From positions 1,674,001 to 1,738,000 of the forward strand of contig DASXEW010000003.1 of the NCBI GenBank assembly GCA_036489885.1: a stretch of DNA of 64,000 nucleotides. The letters are read 5' to 3'. Each line of letters opens with the position of its first letter. Within the stretch, counting starts at the first letter, position 1. Origin of the DNA: Candidatus Baltobacteraceae bacterium (GTDB lineage: Bacteria > Vulcanimicrobiota > Vulcanimicrobiia > Vulcanimicrobiales > Vulcanimicrobiaceae). This document shows positions 34,441-42,650 of this stretch, in pieces. Below the pieces are notes generated by a model. The model saw only the letters and a program-made list of their open reading frames with translations. It made no database searches and was not told the origin of the DNA. The position numbers and the translations under genes are program-made.

Positions 34441-34467
34441 TTGGCAGTCGTGGCGATTGACTGCTAA
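34441..34467 (+). promoter_or_regulatory. CIRCE-like HrcA operator
   Basis: TTGGCAGTC - 9 bp - GACTGCTAA matches the CIRCE layout (TTAGCACTC-N9-GAGTGCTAA). The arms differ from consensus at three or fewer positions in each half, and the changes keep pairing except for one G/T mismatch. It lies 16 bp before the hrcA GTG, where HrcA would repress its own operon. Confidence 0.8.
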
Positions 34468-34483
34468 GTATGAGTAAGGAAGC

Positions 34484-35527
34484 GTGACGACGACGGCACT
34501 CGACAAGCGTAAGGCGTTCATCCTCCAGACGGTGGTCTACGAATATATCAACACCGCCGAGCCCGTCGGCTCCATGACGCTTACTCAGAAGTATAACCTT
34601 GGCGTTTCATCCGCGACGATTCGCAACGAGATGGCAGAGCTCGAGGCGAGCGGCTATCTCGTGCAGCCGCATACGTCGAGCGGGCGCGTCCCCTCGGACG
34701 CCGGCTACCGGACATACGTTGACGAGCTGATGTCGCCCGAAACCTTGCGGCCCGAAGAGACGCAGCGCATTCGCGAAGAGTTTCGCGCCGCCAGCCGTCA
34801 TCTCGACGACGTCATCGAGCAGACCACGCGACTGCTGGGACAGCTCTCACGCAGCCTTGCGTTCGTGATTGCTCCCGCGCGCTCGACGCAGACGTTCCGT
34901 CATATTCAGCTGATCTGGTTCTCGGAACGAACCGGACTCGCGGTCGTCGTGACCTCGCTTGGAACGCCGACGCAGATGTTGTTCGAGCTGAAATCCGATG
35001 TGAGCGCCGACAACCTCACGCGCCTATCGAATTTGCTGAATGCGCGCTTGGGTGGCCGCCTGCTGGCCGAGATCGCGAGCACCGAAATCTCGTCTGCGGT
35101 CAAGGAACTCGGGCTTGGCGCCGACATGGCCGATGCGGTTCAGCATGCATTTACGGAAGCGGCCGATCCATCCGATCCGCTCATCGCCGCGAGCGGCGCT
35201 CAGAATCTGCTCGATCAACCCGAGTTTCACGATTTGCGCAAGCTGCGTTCGATTCTGCGTATCGTCGAAGAGCAAAAGCGTTTGTACGAGCTCGTCGCCG
35301 AAGGCGTCACGCAGGAAGGGACGCACGTGCGAATCGGTCACGAGTTGGGTACTGATGAAATCTCGGAGTGCAGTTTGGTAACGGTCCCGTATCGCATCGG
35401 AGAACATGCCGTAGGACTTCTGGCAATCCTCGGACCACGCCGGATGCCGTACGGACGCTTGATGGCGCTCGCCGGAAGCACCGCCGACTCGCTCGGTGCC
35501 CACTTACTCGACGTCGAGCTGCCATAA
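34484..35527 (+). CDS. hrcA: Heat-inducible transcription repressor HrcA
   Basis: This 347-aa protein has an N-terminal winged helix (YEYINTAEPVGSMTLTQKYNLGVSSATIRNEMAELEASGYLVQPHTSSGRVPSDAGYRTYVDEL), the GAF-like middle domain and the C-terminal segment RIGHELGTDEISECSLVTVPY. It represses chaperone genes at normal temperature by binding CIRCE. Start GTG 34484 follows AAGGAAGC closely. dnaJ follows after 6 bp. Confidence 0.93.
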   Translation: MTTTALDKRKAFILQTVVYEYINTAEPVGSMTLTQKYNLGVSSATIRNEMAELEASGYLVQPHTSSGRVPSDAGYRTYVDELMSPETLRPEETQRIREEFRAASRHLDDVIEQTTRLLGQLSRSLAFVIAPARSTQTFRHIQLIWFSERTGLAVVVTSLGTPTQMLFELKSDVSADNLTRLSNLLNARLGGRLLAEIASTEISSAVKELGLGADMADAVQHAFTEAADPSDPLIAASGAQNLLDQPEFHDLRKLRSILRIVEEQKRLYELVAEGVTQEGTHVRIGHELGTDEISECSLVTVPYRIGEHAVGLLAILGPRRMPYGRLMALAGSTADSLGAHLLDVELP

Positions 35528-35533
35528 AACAAC

Positions 35534-36664
35534 ATGCCGGCTGACTACTATGACGTCTTGGGCGTCAAGCGCGGCGCATCCGAGACGGACATAAAGCGTG
35601 CCTATCGTTCGCTGGCGCGCAAGTATCATCCCGACGTCGCCGTCGACAAGGCCGCGGCGGAAACGCATTTCAAGGAAATCAACGAGGCGTATTCGATACT
35701 GAGCGATCCGCAGAAGCGGCAAATGTACGATCAGTACGGTCACGCGGGCATCAACGGAGCGGCACAGCCCGGCAGCCCCTTCTCCGGATTCGGCGGCGAA
35801 GGCTTCGGCGACATCTTCGACATGTTCTTCGGTGCCGCGCGCGCCCAAACGCAAACACAACGCCGTCAAGGTCCCGTTCGCGGTCAAGATCTGCGATACG
35901 ATCTGCAGATTACGCTCGAAGAAGCGTTCGAAGGTTCGCAGCGCGAGATTTCATTCAAGCACATGGCGCAGTGCGTCACGTGCAAAGGTACCGGCGCTGC
36001 ACCCGGGACGCCGATTCTAACGTGCGAGCGTTGTGGTGGAACCGGCGCACAGCGCACGGTGCGTCAAACGCCGCTCGGGCAGTTCGTTACGCAGAGCACC
36101 TGCGCGATGTGCAGCGGCTCGGGACAAACGATTCCAAGCCCATGCGCAACGTGCTTGGGACGCGGGCAAACCGAGGCAGACAAGACGCTCAACGTCAAGA
36201 TTCCGGCTGGCGTCGATGATGGTAGCCGCATCCGTATCTCCGGTAACGGCGAATCGGGATTGCGCGGCGGTCCGACCGGTGATCTCTACGTCTTCCTTTC
36301 AATTACGCGTCACTCGACGTTCCGGCGCGATGGTGCCGACTTGTACCTCGATGTGCCGATCAGCTTTCCGCAAGCTGCACTCGGCGCTGCCATCACGATT
36401 CATACGCTCGAAGGCCCGCTCGAGCTGCAGGTTGCTGCCGGAACGCAAACCGGCTCGCTCTATCGTATGCGTGCGCACGGCATGCCGTCGGTGCGCGGTA
36501 CGTCGCGCGGCGACCTCATCGTCACCGTTCACGTGATCGTCCCCACCAAGCTCTCCAAGCAAGAGCGCGATATTCTCGAAGAATACGCGGCTGCAGGCGG
36601 CGATCGGATCGAAGACGCCAAGACGTTCTTCGATCGCGTCAAAGACGCGTTTCGGGCCGACTGA
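35534..36664 (+). CDS. dnaJ: Chaperone protein DnaJ
   Basis: This 376-aa type I J-protein has a J domain with YYDVLGVKRGASETDIKRAYRSLARKYHPDV (HPD motif), a Gly/Phe region (GSPFSGFGGEGFGDIF), four CxxCxGxG-type zinc units (CVTCKGTG, CERCGGTG, CAMCSGSG, CATCLGRG) and the C-terminal substrate domains. It is the Hsp40 partner of DnaK. grpE and dnaK, which normally lie between hrcA and dnaJ, are absent here. The TGA overlaps the putative CTG start of rsmE. Confidence 0.94.
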   Translation: MPADYYDVLGVKRGASETDIKRAYRSLARKYHPDVAVDKAAAETHFKEINEAYSILSDPQKRQMYDQYGHAGINGAAQPGSPFSGFGGEGFGDIFDMFFGAARAQTQTQRRQGPVRGQDLRYDLQITLEEAFEGSQREISFKHMAQCVTCKGTGAAPGTPILTCERCGGTGAQRTVRQTPLGQFVTQSTCAMCSGSGQTIPSPCATCLGRGQTEADKTLNVKIPAGVDDGSRIRISGNGESGLRGGPTGDLYVFLSITRHSTFRRDGADLYLDVPISFPQAALGAAITIHTLEGPLELQVAAGTQTGSLYRMRAHGMPSVRGTSRGDLIVTVHVIVPTKLSKQERDILEEYAAAGGDRIEDAKTFFDRVKDAFRAD

Positions 36665-37389
36665 GCGAACCGCGGTTTTTCATCGAAGGCCGTCACGCGG
36701 CCGGTGATTCGCTAACGCTTTCGAAAGAAGACGCGCACAAGATCGTCGACGTCTTGCGCCGGCGAAGCGGTGATGCGATCGCGGTCGTCGATTCAGCGGC
36801 ACAAGAGTTTCGCGCGACGCTGACGGTTGGACCAAGCAGCGTCGAAGCACGTCTGGATGAGCTCGTGCACGCACGCAATCGCGAGAGTGCACGCGCGATC
36901 ACGCTTGCCCAGATGATTCCGAAGGGGCAAAAGCTGGATTACGTCGTCGAGAAAGCGACGGAACTTGGCATCCATGCTTTGGTCCCGGTGCAATCGTCAC
37001 GATCCGTGGGCGAGGCATCGGCGAATAAGTTGACGCGTTGGCGAAATCTCGCGCGCAGCGCGGCTCAGCAATCGGGGCGAACGCGCATCCCGGACGTCGA
37101 AGGCCCGATTGATTTCCCCGCGCTCGTTGCCCGTATTCGGGATTTTGATGCCGCGATCTTAGCGTGGGAGCTTGCAGAGCAGCCGCTGCGCGCCGCACTT
37201 GCGGCGATTGGGAACGCTCGCTCGATCTTGGTGATCGTCGGGCCCGAGGGTGGTTTCTCGCATGCGGAGGCCGACGCCGCGGTCGCGGCCGGCGCCCACG
37301 CGGTCTCGCTTGGTTCGCGAATCCTTCGCACCGAGACGGCGCCGCTTGTGATATTGACGGCCATCCTCTACGAAGGCGGAGAACTATAG
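36661..37389 (+). CDS. rsmE: 16S rRNA (uracil1498-N3)-methyltransferase, probable CTG start
   Basis: This ~242-aa SPOUT methyltransferase has an N-terminal PUA-like domain (PRFFIEGRHAAGDSLTLSKEDAHKIVDVLRRRSGDAIAVVD). The C-terminal knot has AQMIPKGQKLDYVVEKATELGI, VIVGPEGGFSHAEAD and SLGSRILRTETAPLVIL. No ATG, GTG or TTG precedes the conserved N-terminus; TTG 36754 would cut it off. CTG 36661 overlaps the dnaJ stop as CTGA, mirroring the ATGA couplings elsewhere, so CTG initiation is proposed. Confidence 0.85.
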   Translation: MSEPRFFIEGRHAAGDSLTLSKEDAHKIVDVLRRRSGDAIAVVDSAAQEFRATLTVGPSSVEARLDELVHARNRESARAITLAQMIPKGQKLDYVVEKATELGIHALVPVQSSRSVGEASANKLTRWRNLARSAAQQSGRTRIPDVEGPIDFPALVARIRDFDAAILAWELAEQPLRAALAAIGNARSILVIVGPEGGFSHAEADAAVAAGAHAVSLGSRILRTETAPLVILTAILYEGGEL

Positions 37390-37407
37390 AGAAATGAAGC
37401 AACGCGC

Positions 37408-39108
37408 GTGGCAATAGCAGTACGAGAGCGAACCGGCGGCGCCATTCTGATCGACGCGCTGCGAGCGAACGGCGCCGAGCAGATCTATTGTGTCCCGGGC
37501 GAAAGCTATTTGGATGCGCTCGATGCGTTTTACGATGCGCGTGAAACGCTGCGCTTGATTGTGTGCCGCCAAGAAGGCGGTGCCTCGTACATGGCCGAGA
37601 CGTACGGCAAGCTGACCGGCAAACCCGGAATCTGCTTCGTGACACGCGGTCCGGGCGCTACCAACGGCTCGATTGGAATTCACACTGCGCGCCAAGACTC
37701 GACGCCGATGATCATGTTCATGGGTCAAGTCGATTCATCCATGCGCGATCGCGAAGCGTTTCAAGAGATCTCCGTTCCCGCGATGTTCGGATCGCTCGCA
37801 AAGTGGGCGGCGCAGATTGACGACGCGGCGCGGATCCCCGAATATGTTGCACGCGCATTCCACACCGCTACCTCCGGGCGCCCGGGGCCGGTCGTGCTCG
37901 GTCTTCCCGAAGACGTGCTGGCTGCGCGGACGAACGCCGGCGACGTCGCTGCTGTAGCATCCACGCGCCCCACGCCCTCGGCTGATTCGATCGTCGCGAT
38001 GCGCGAGATGATCGCGCAAGCAGAGCGTCCGATTGCGATTCTCGGCGGAAGCGGATGGACGGAAGCGGCGCGCGCGGACGTAACGAAGTTCCTCGAAGCC
38101 TGGGCTATACCGTCGACCTGTGGTTTTCGCCGGCAAGATCGCATCGACAACCGTTCGTCCGTTTATGCGGGATACGCCGGGATCGGAATCATGCCGCAGC
38201 TCGCTGCGCGCATCCGCGAAGCGGACCTCATCATCGGGATCGGTTCGCGACTTTCGGAAGCAGTCACGCAAGGTTACACGCTGCTCGAAGCGCCGCGGCC
38301 AAAGCAGCGCCTGATTCACGTTCATCCCGATCCGGATGAGCTCGGGCGCGTGTACCAAGCCGATCTTGTCGTCAACGCCGGTATGCCCGAGCTAGGCCTT
38401 GCGCTTCGCAGCATCGCGCCGCCGTCGGTACCGTGGCGCAAATGGACGGGACAGCTGCGAGGCGAGTACGAACATTCGCGGAACATTGCGAATCGCGAAG
38501 CGGTCGCGCGCGATGGTTATGTCGACATGGCGACGGTCGTCGCATACCTCGATGCGAATCTTCCCGATGATGCCATTATTACGACTGGAGCCGGCAACTT
38601 CGCGGGCTGGGTTCATCGCTTCTATCGTTATCGTGGATTCGGTACGCAACTCGGCGCGGTGAACGGCTCGATGGGTTACGGATTGCCCTCCGCGATTGCG
38701 GCAAAGATTACGCACCCCGACCGCATTTGCGTCGCGTTCTGCGGTGACGGCGATTTCCTAATGACGGGCCAAGAGCTCGCGACCGCGATCAAAGAGCGTG
38801 CGTCCGTGATCGCAATCGTCGCAAACAACGCGATGTACGGAACGATTCGCATGCATCAAGAGCGCGAGCATCCCGAGCGCGTCATCGGCACTGATCTCGA
38901 GAACCCCGATTTCGCCAAATTCGCCGAAGCATTCGGTGCTTACGGGGAGCGCGTTTCGCGTCCGGATGATTTTCCGGCGGCGTTCGAGCGTGCGGTACGC
39001 TCGGGCAAACCGGCCGTCCTTGAAATCATGGCCGATCCCGACTTGATCAGTTCACGCGCGACGGTGTCGTCGATGCGCGAGCATGCGAAGCGGCGGAATG
39101 GCACGTAG
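37408..39108 (+). CDS. ThDP-dependent enzyme, acetolactate-synthase-like
   Basis: This 566-aa protein has the three domains of the pyruvate oxidase/AHAS family. N-terminal ThDP-Pyr domain: FCVPGESYLD-type with activating Glu in CRQEGGASYMAE, then TRGPGATNGSIG. The central domain is Rossmann-like. C-terminal ThDP-PP motif: GDGDFLMTGQELATAI to NN. Decarboxylation of a 2-oxo acid is likely. No regulatory subunit (ilvN) or ilvC is adjacent, so a catabolic decarboxylase or carboligase role fits as well as valine synthesis. Start GTG 37408. Confidence 0.8.
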   Translation: MAIAVRERTGGAILIDALRANGAEQIYCVPGESYLDALDAFYDARETLRLIVCRQEGGASYMAETYGKLTGKPGICFVTRGPGATNGSIGIHTARQDSTPMIMFMGQVDSSMRDREAFQEISVPAMFGSLAKWAAQIDDAARIPEYVARAFHTATSGRPGPVVLGLPEDVLAARTNAGDVAAVASTRPTPSADSIVAMREMIAQAERPIAILGGSGWTEAARADVTKFLEAWAIPSTCGFRRQDRIDNRSSVYAGYAGIGIMPQLAARIREADLIIGIGSRLSEAVTQGYTLLEAPRPKQRLIHVHPDPDELGRVYQADLVVNAGMPELGLALRSIAPPSVPWRKWTGQLRGEYEHSRNIANREAVARDGYVDMATVVAYLDANLPDDAIITTGAGNFAGWVHRFYRYRGFGTQLGAVNGSMGYGLPSAIAAKITHPDRICVAFCGDGDFLMTGQELATAIKERASVIAIVANNAMYGTIRMHQEREHPERVIGTDLENPDFAKFAEAFGAYGERVSRPDDFPAAFERAVRSGKPAVLEIMADPDLISSRATVSSMREHAKRRNGT

Positions 39109-39382
39109 ACTCGAGGGCTTGGACGTCGGAACGCCGGTGTTCTGCGGCGAGACGCGTGTCGGCACCGTCGACGGCATCTATGCAGAGGGCAGTGCCGAAG
39201 TCGCGGAATACATGGTCGTGCGTTGGGAGTCGCGCGACAATACTCCCGTGTTGATCGCGACCAAAGATGTCGAAACGCTCGAAGATCGCGGGGTCACCCT
39301 GATGGGAGACGATCCTGCGCAGTACGTCACGGCGCCGAAGTACGAAGACAAACTGTATCCGTCGCTGCGGCGCATCCATTAG
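39098..39382 (+). CDS. Small PRC-barrel-like protein
   Basis: This 94-aa protein reads MARRLEGLDVGTPVFCGETRVGTVDGIYAEGSAEVAEYMVVRW, then VLIATKDVETLEDRGVTLMG. The pattern of a short beta barrel followed by a V-D-E-T-L-like loop resembles PRC-barrel domains that bind RNA or protein partners. ATG 39098 gives an 11-bp overlap with the ThDP gene; ATG 39083 is also possible. Function is unknown. Confidence 0.55.
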   Translation: MARRLEGLDVGTPVFCGETRVGTVDGIYAEGSAEVAEYMVVRWESRDNTPVLIATKDVETLEDRGVTLMGDDPAQYVTAPKYEDKLYPSLRRIH

Positions 39383-39390
39383 AGGCCGCA

Positions 39391-40098
39391 TTGCGCTTTT
39401 CCATCGTCATCCCGACGTATAACGAAGCCGGGGGCATCGAGCGATTGATCGAAGCGGTCGATGCCGTCTTCAAGCAGAATGCGCTTGACGGCGAGATCAT
39501 CGTAGTCGACGACAATTCGCCGGACGGCACCGGTGCAATCGTCGATCGCCTTGCGGACCGCTATCCCGTACGCTGTCTGCACCGTCCGGGCAAGCTCGGT
39601 CTGTCATCGGGCGTGATCGACGGCTGGAAATTTGCGCGTCCGGAATCCGAAGCGGTCGGCGCAATGGATGCGGACTTCAGCCACGATCCTCGAGTGATCA
39701 CGCAAATGGTGCGCGCGCTCGAAAACGGCTACGATCTCGCCATCGGAAGCCGCTACGTTCCCGGAGGGGGAATCGAGAATTGGCCTTGGCGACGCAAAGT
39801 GACGTCGCTCGTTGCGATCGCGCTGGCAAAACCGCTCACGCGAATACGCGATATCACGAGCGGTTTCTTTATGGTCCGCCGTTCGGCGCTTGAAGGCGTT
39901 GAGCTCGATCCGATCGGCTTCAAGATCGGCCTCGAAGTGATTGCGAAGGCCCGTTACCGTAAGGCAATCGAAGTACCGTACGTGTTCACCGATCGGGTTG
40001 CCGGAAGCTCTAAGCTGAACCAAGGTGAGATATTCAACTATTTGCGGCAGCTTAACCGCATCTATCGAAGCAGAATCACCGGAGGCTTGCGCCGCTAG
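39391..40098 (+). CDS. Dolichyl/polyprenyl-phosphate mannose synthase-like glycosyltransferase (GT2)
   Basis: This 235-aa GT-A fold protein has FSIVIPTYNEAGGIERLIEAVD, VVDDNSPDGTG (first DxD region), MDADFSHDP (second DxD), IGSRYVPGG and the C-terminal VPYVFTDRVAGSSKLN typical of DPM1 enzymes. It would transfer a sugar from a nucleotide donor to polyprenyl phosphate on the inner face of the membrane. No C-terminal membrane helices are present. Start TTG 39391; the extension upstream is shadow. It overlaps accD by one base (TAGTG). Confidence 0.85.
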   Translation: MRFSIVIPTYNEAGGIERLIEAVDAVFKQNALDGEIIVVDDNSPDGTGAIVDRLADRYPVRCLHRPGKLGLSSGVIDGWKFARPESEAVGAMDADFSHDPRVITQMVRALENGYDLAIGSRYVPGGGIENWPWRRKVTSLVAIALAKPLTRIRDITSGFFMVRRSALEGVELDPIGFKIGLEVIAKARYRKAIEVPYVFTDRVAGSSKLNQGEIFNYLRQLNRIYRSRITGGLRR

Positions 40099-40973
40099 TG
40101 CCGATGCCGGATTGGCTACGCGTTCGGAAGAACGCGCAGGCGCAGGACGCAGCACAATGGACGAAGTGTTCGGGTTGCGGCGAGCTCGTCTACAAACCTG
40201 ACCTCAAAACGAATCACGAGATCTGTCCGAAGTGCGGCCACTACTTCCGTATGCACGCTGCCGATCGGCTCTCGATGCTGCTCGATGGTGACTTTCTCGA
40301 AGTCGGCGGCGAGATCGAGCCCGGCGATCCGCTCAAATGGGTCGACAAGAAACCGTATCCCGAGAAGCTCGCAAGCGATCGCGCCAAGAGCGGACTCTCG
40401 GAAGCGGTCGTAGCCGGATTTGGTGCGATCGGCGGTTTCCCCGTCGGTATCGCCGTGATGGATTTTCATTTTCGCGGCGGCACGATGGGAACGGTCGTCG
40501 GCGATCGCGTCGCGATGTTGTTCGAACGTGCGCGCGAGCGCAGAGTTCCGGCCCTCGTGTTTTCCGCGAGTGGCGGAGCGCGCATGGAAGAAGGCGTGCT
40601 GGCGCTGATGCAGCTGGCGAAGACGACGAACGCCGTCGAGCGCTTCCGGCGCGACGGTCTTTCATACATATCGGTGTTGACCGATCCGACGACGGGCGGC
40701 GTTTCGGCCAGCTTCGCGTTTCAAGCCGATGTCATCGTGGCCGAAGCACATGCGGCAATTGGTTTCGCCGGGCGACGCGTCATCGAGCAAACGATCCGGC
40801 AGAAGCTTCCAGAGAATTTCCAGCGCGCCGAATTCTTGCTCGAGCACGGCGCAATCGATATGGTCGTCGATCGTCCAAAGTTGCGCGACACGCTGGTGCG
40901 GTTACTCGACTACGGAATCGCTGCTCCGCGCGGCGCCAGCCGTAACGGCGCACTCCAAGGCGGCTCGTCGTGA
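40098..40973 (+). CDS. accD: Acetyl-CoA carboxylase carboxyltransferase subunit beta
   Basis: This 291-aa protein has an N-terminal zinc finger (CSGCGELVYKPDLKTNHEICPKCGHYFRM) and the crotonase-fold carboxyltransferase core with VVAGFGAIGGFPVGIAVMDFHFRGGTMG, FSASGGARMEEG, LTDPTTGGVSASFA and IGFAGRRVIEQTI. With AccA it transfers carboxyl from biotin to acetyl-CoA to make malonyl-CoA. Start GTG 40098 overlaps the previous TAG. It overlaps accA by 4 bp. Confidence 0.95.
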   Translation: MPMPDWLRVRKNAQAQDAAQWTKCSGCGELVYKPDLKTNHEICPKCGHYFRMHAADRLSMLLDGDFLEVGGEIEPGDPLKWVDKKPYPEKLASDRAKSGLSEAVVAGFGAIGGFPVGIAVMDFHFRGGTMGTVVGDRVAMLFERARERRVPALVFSASGGARMEEGVLALMQLAKTTNAVERFRRDGLSYISVLTDPTTGGVSASFAFQADVIVAEAHAAIGFAGRRVIEQTIRQKLPENFQRAEFLLEHGAIDMVVDRPKLRDTLVRLLDYGIAAPRGASRNGALQGGSS

Positions 40974-41950
40974 ACCCGATCGTCGATCGCGAGAAAGGTT
41001 TGCTCGAGCTCGAGCGGCGGATCACCGAGCTCAAAGGGCTCAGCACGTCGCAGAGCGTCGATCTTTCGAGCCAAATCACCGCGCTCGAAGCCGAGTACGC
41101 CAAGATTCAGCGCGAGATATTCGGTGCGCTTTCGCCATGGGAGCGCGTCAATATGGCGCGGCATCCGAAACGTCCAACGGCGGCCGAGTACATCGCCAAG
41201 CTCGATCAATTCGACGAGCTGCACGGCGACCGGCATTTTCACGACGACCCAGCCGTCATCGCCGGCTTCGCCAAGCTGCGTTCGCGGCGCGTCATGGCGA
41301 TCGGTCAGCAACGCGGTCGCGACACGAAGGAGAATCTGCGCGTAAACTTCGGGATGGTCAAGCCGGAGGGCTACCGCAAGATAAAGCGGCTCTTTGGGCT
41401 CGCCTCGAGGCTCGGCTTGCCTATCGTCGCGTTCGTCGATACGAAGGGCGCAGATCCGGGTATTGATTCGGAAGAACGTGCGCAATCGGAAGCTATCGCC
41501 TCCTGTCTGTATGCGTTGGCCGAATCGGTCGTGCCGTCGGTCTCCGTCGTGATCGGTGAGGGCGGCAGCGGTGGAGCGCTCGCGCTCGGGATGACCGACC
41601 GCATTTTGATGCTGGAACACAGTATCTATTCGGTTGCGGGACCGGAAGCGGCGGCTGCGATTCTCTTCTCCGATGCGACCAAAGCCCCCGAAGCGGCTGC
41701 GAGCCTACGGCTGACGAGCGAGGATATCTATCGCTTCGGCATCGCCGACGAGGTCATCAGCGAACCGCTCGGCGGCGCGCACCGTGATCGTGATATTACG
41801 ATCGAACGCGTGCTTTCAGCCATCGATCGGCATCTCAGCGACCTCACGACGCGTACGCCGCAGCAACTGCAAGAAGACCGCTACAGCAAGTATCGGCGCG
41901 TGGGCGCGTTGAATACGAACCAGATGGCCGGCGGAGAATTGCAGCGGTGA
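40970..41950 (+). CDS. accA: Acetyl-CoA carboxylase carboxyltransferase subunit alpha
   Basis: This 326-aa protein has an N-terminal coiled-coil-like helix (LELERRITELKGLS...ITALEAEYAKI), HPKRPTAAEYIAKLDQFDELHGDR, RVNFGMVKPEGYRKIKRLFGLASRLGLPIVAFVDTKGADPGIDSEERAQ and VVIGEGGSGGALALGMTDRILMLEHSIYSVAGPEAAAAIL. Length and order match AccA. Start GTG 40970. The stop overlaps the DivIC-like start. Confidence 0.95.
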   Translation: MNPIVDREKGLLELERRITELKGLSTSQSVDLSSQITALEAEYAKIQREIFGALSPWERVNMARHPKRPTAAEYIAKLDQFDELHGDRHFHDDPAVIAGFAKLRSRRVMAIGQQRGRDTKENLRVNFGMVKPEGYRKIKRLFGLASRLGLPIVAFVDTKGADPGIDSEERAQSEAIASCLYALAESVVPSVSVVIGEGGSGGALALGMTDRILMLEHSIYSVAGPEAAAAILFSDATKAPEAAASLRLTSEDIYRFGIADEVISEPLGGAHRDRDITIERVLSAIDRHLSDLTTRTPQQLQEDRYSKYRRVGALNTNQMAGGELQR

Positions 41951-42261
41951 GCACGCAATCGATCCTTCGAGGGGTCGGTCGCGGCGTGTTCGTCGTAGTC
42001 ATTCTCGGCGTTTTTTCGATGATCGCGATTCAATATGCACGCATCGTTCATCGCAATGTCGTGCTCGCGCATGCGCTCTGGGTAGTCCAAACCGACATTA
42101 CGCGCCTGCAATCCGAAAAGGACCGTCGCACAGCGACCATTAGCCGTCTATCGGATCCGCAGGGTGCGATACCCGAGATTCACGATCGGCTCCATTTGAC
42201 GATGCCGAACGAATCGATCATCTATCTGAAGGGAAACAAACCGCAAAGCGCACCCCAATGA
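41947..42261 (+). CDS. FtsB/DivIC-like septum formation initiator family protein
   Basis: This 104-aa protein has one N-terminal membrane helix (VGRGVFVVVILGVFSMIAI), then a short coiled coil (about 45-70, LQSEKDRRTATISRL). It ends IPEIHDRLHLTMPNESIIYLKG, a pattern like the FtsB/DivIC tail (…LGMVKPGEhVY). It could act in the division septum. Sequence similarity is weak, and other bitopic coiled-coil proteins are possible. GTG 41947 overlaps accA by 4 bp and the next gene by 4 bp. Confidence 0.6.
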   Translation: MSTQSILRGVGRGVFVVVILGVFSMIAIQYARIVHRNVVLAHALWVVQTDITRLQSEKDRRTATISRLSDPQGAIPEIHDRLHLTMPNESIIYLKGNKPQSAPQ

Positions 42262-42650
42262 CGCTGTTGGGAACGGTCATCAACCTTCACCATTTCGGCG
42301 CGGCGGTGCGCCTTGCAGACGGTCGCCTTGCTTCTGTTCCCGCGGCCGAGGTCGATGCGCACCGCGCCATGTTCGAGGAATCGTTTGCGGCTCGGAGGCC
42401 TCTGCGATTGGCCATTAGTGACAGCGACAAAGGCCTGTGCGTCGTGCTTGCGGACTTCGTGTCGGCGGAGCCGCTCGCGATGAACCTGACTGATGATGCG
42501 TTCGAAGAACGTTTGGCCGACTATCTGCGAGAAACGGAAGAGTGGGCGCCGCCCGATCAGCCGCAACCGTTCGAACGCCATCTCACCCGGAAACGCCGCC
42601 GCGCCGCGCAGTTTGACTCATCTGCAGTCCGACCGCGAGCGGAATCGTAA
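42258..42650 (+). CDS. Small protein with S1-like RNA-binding-type domain
   Basis: This 130-aa protein starts TLLGTVINLHHFGAAVRLADGRLASVPAAEVDAHR, which resembles the S1/OB strand pattern (G-V-h-G-A-V-L-G-LV). Then come an acidic middle region and a basic tail (RHLTRKRRRAAQ). The last 68 bp overlap the convergent MFS gene. It may be an RNA-binding protein, but the assignment rests on the first 35 residues. Confidence 0.5.
   Translation: MTLLGTVINLHHFGAAVRLADGRLASVPAAEVDAHRAMFEESFAARRPLRLAISDSDKGLCVVLADFVSAEPLAMNLTDDAFEERLADYLRETEEWAPPDQPQPFERHLTRKRRRAAQFDSSAVRPRAES

Noticed and set aside
39223-39390. Upstream extension of the glycosyltransferase
   Set aside because: Reads through the PRC-barrel-like gene in another frame; the GT2 fold starts right after TTG 39391.
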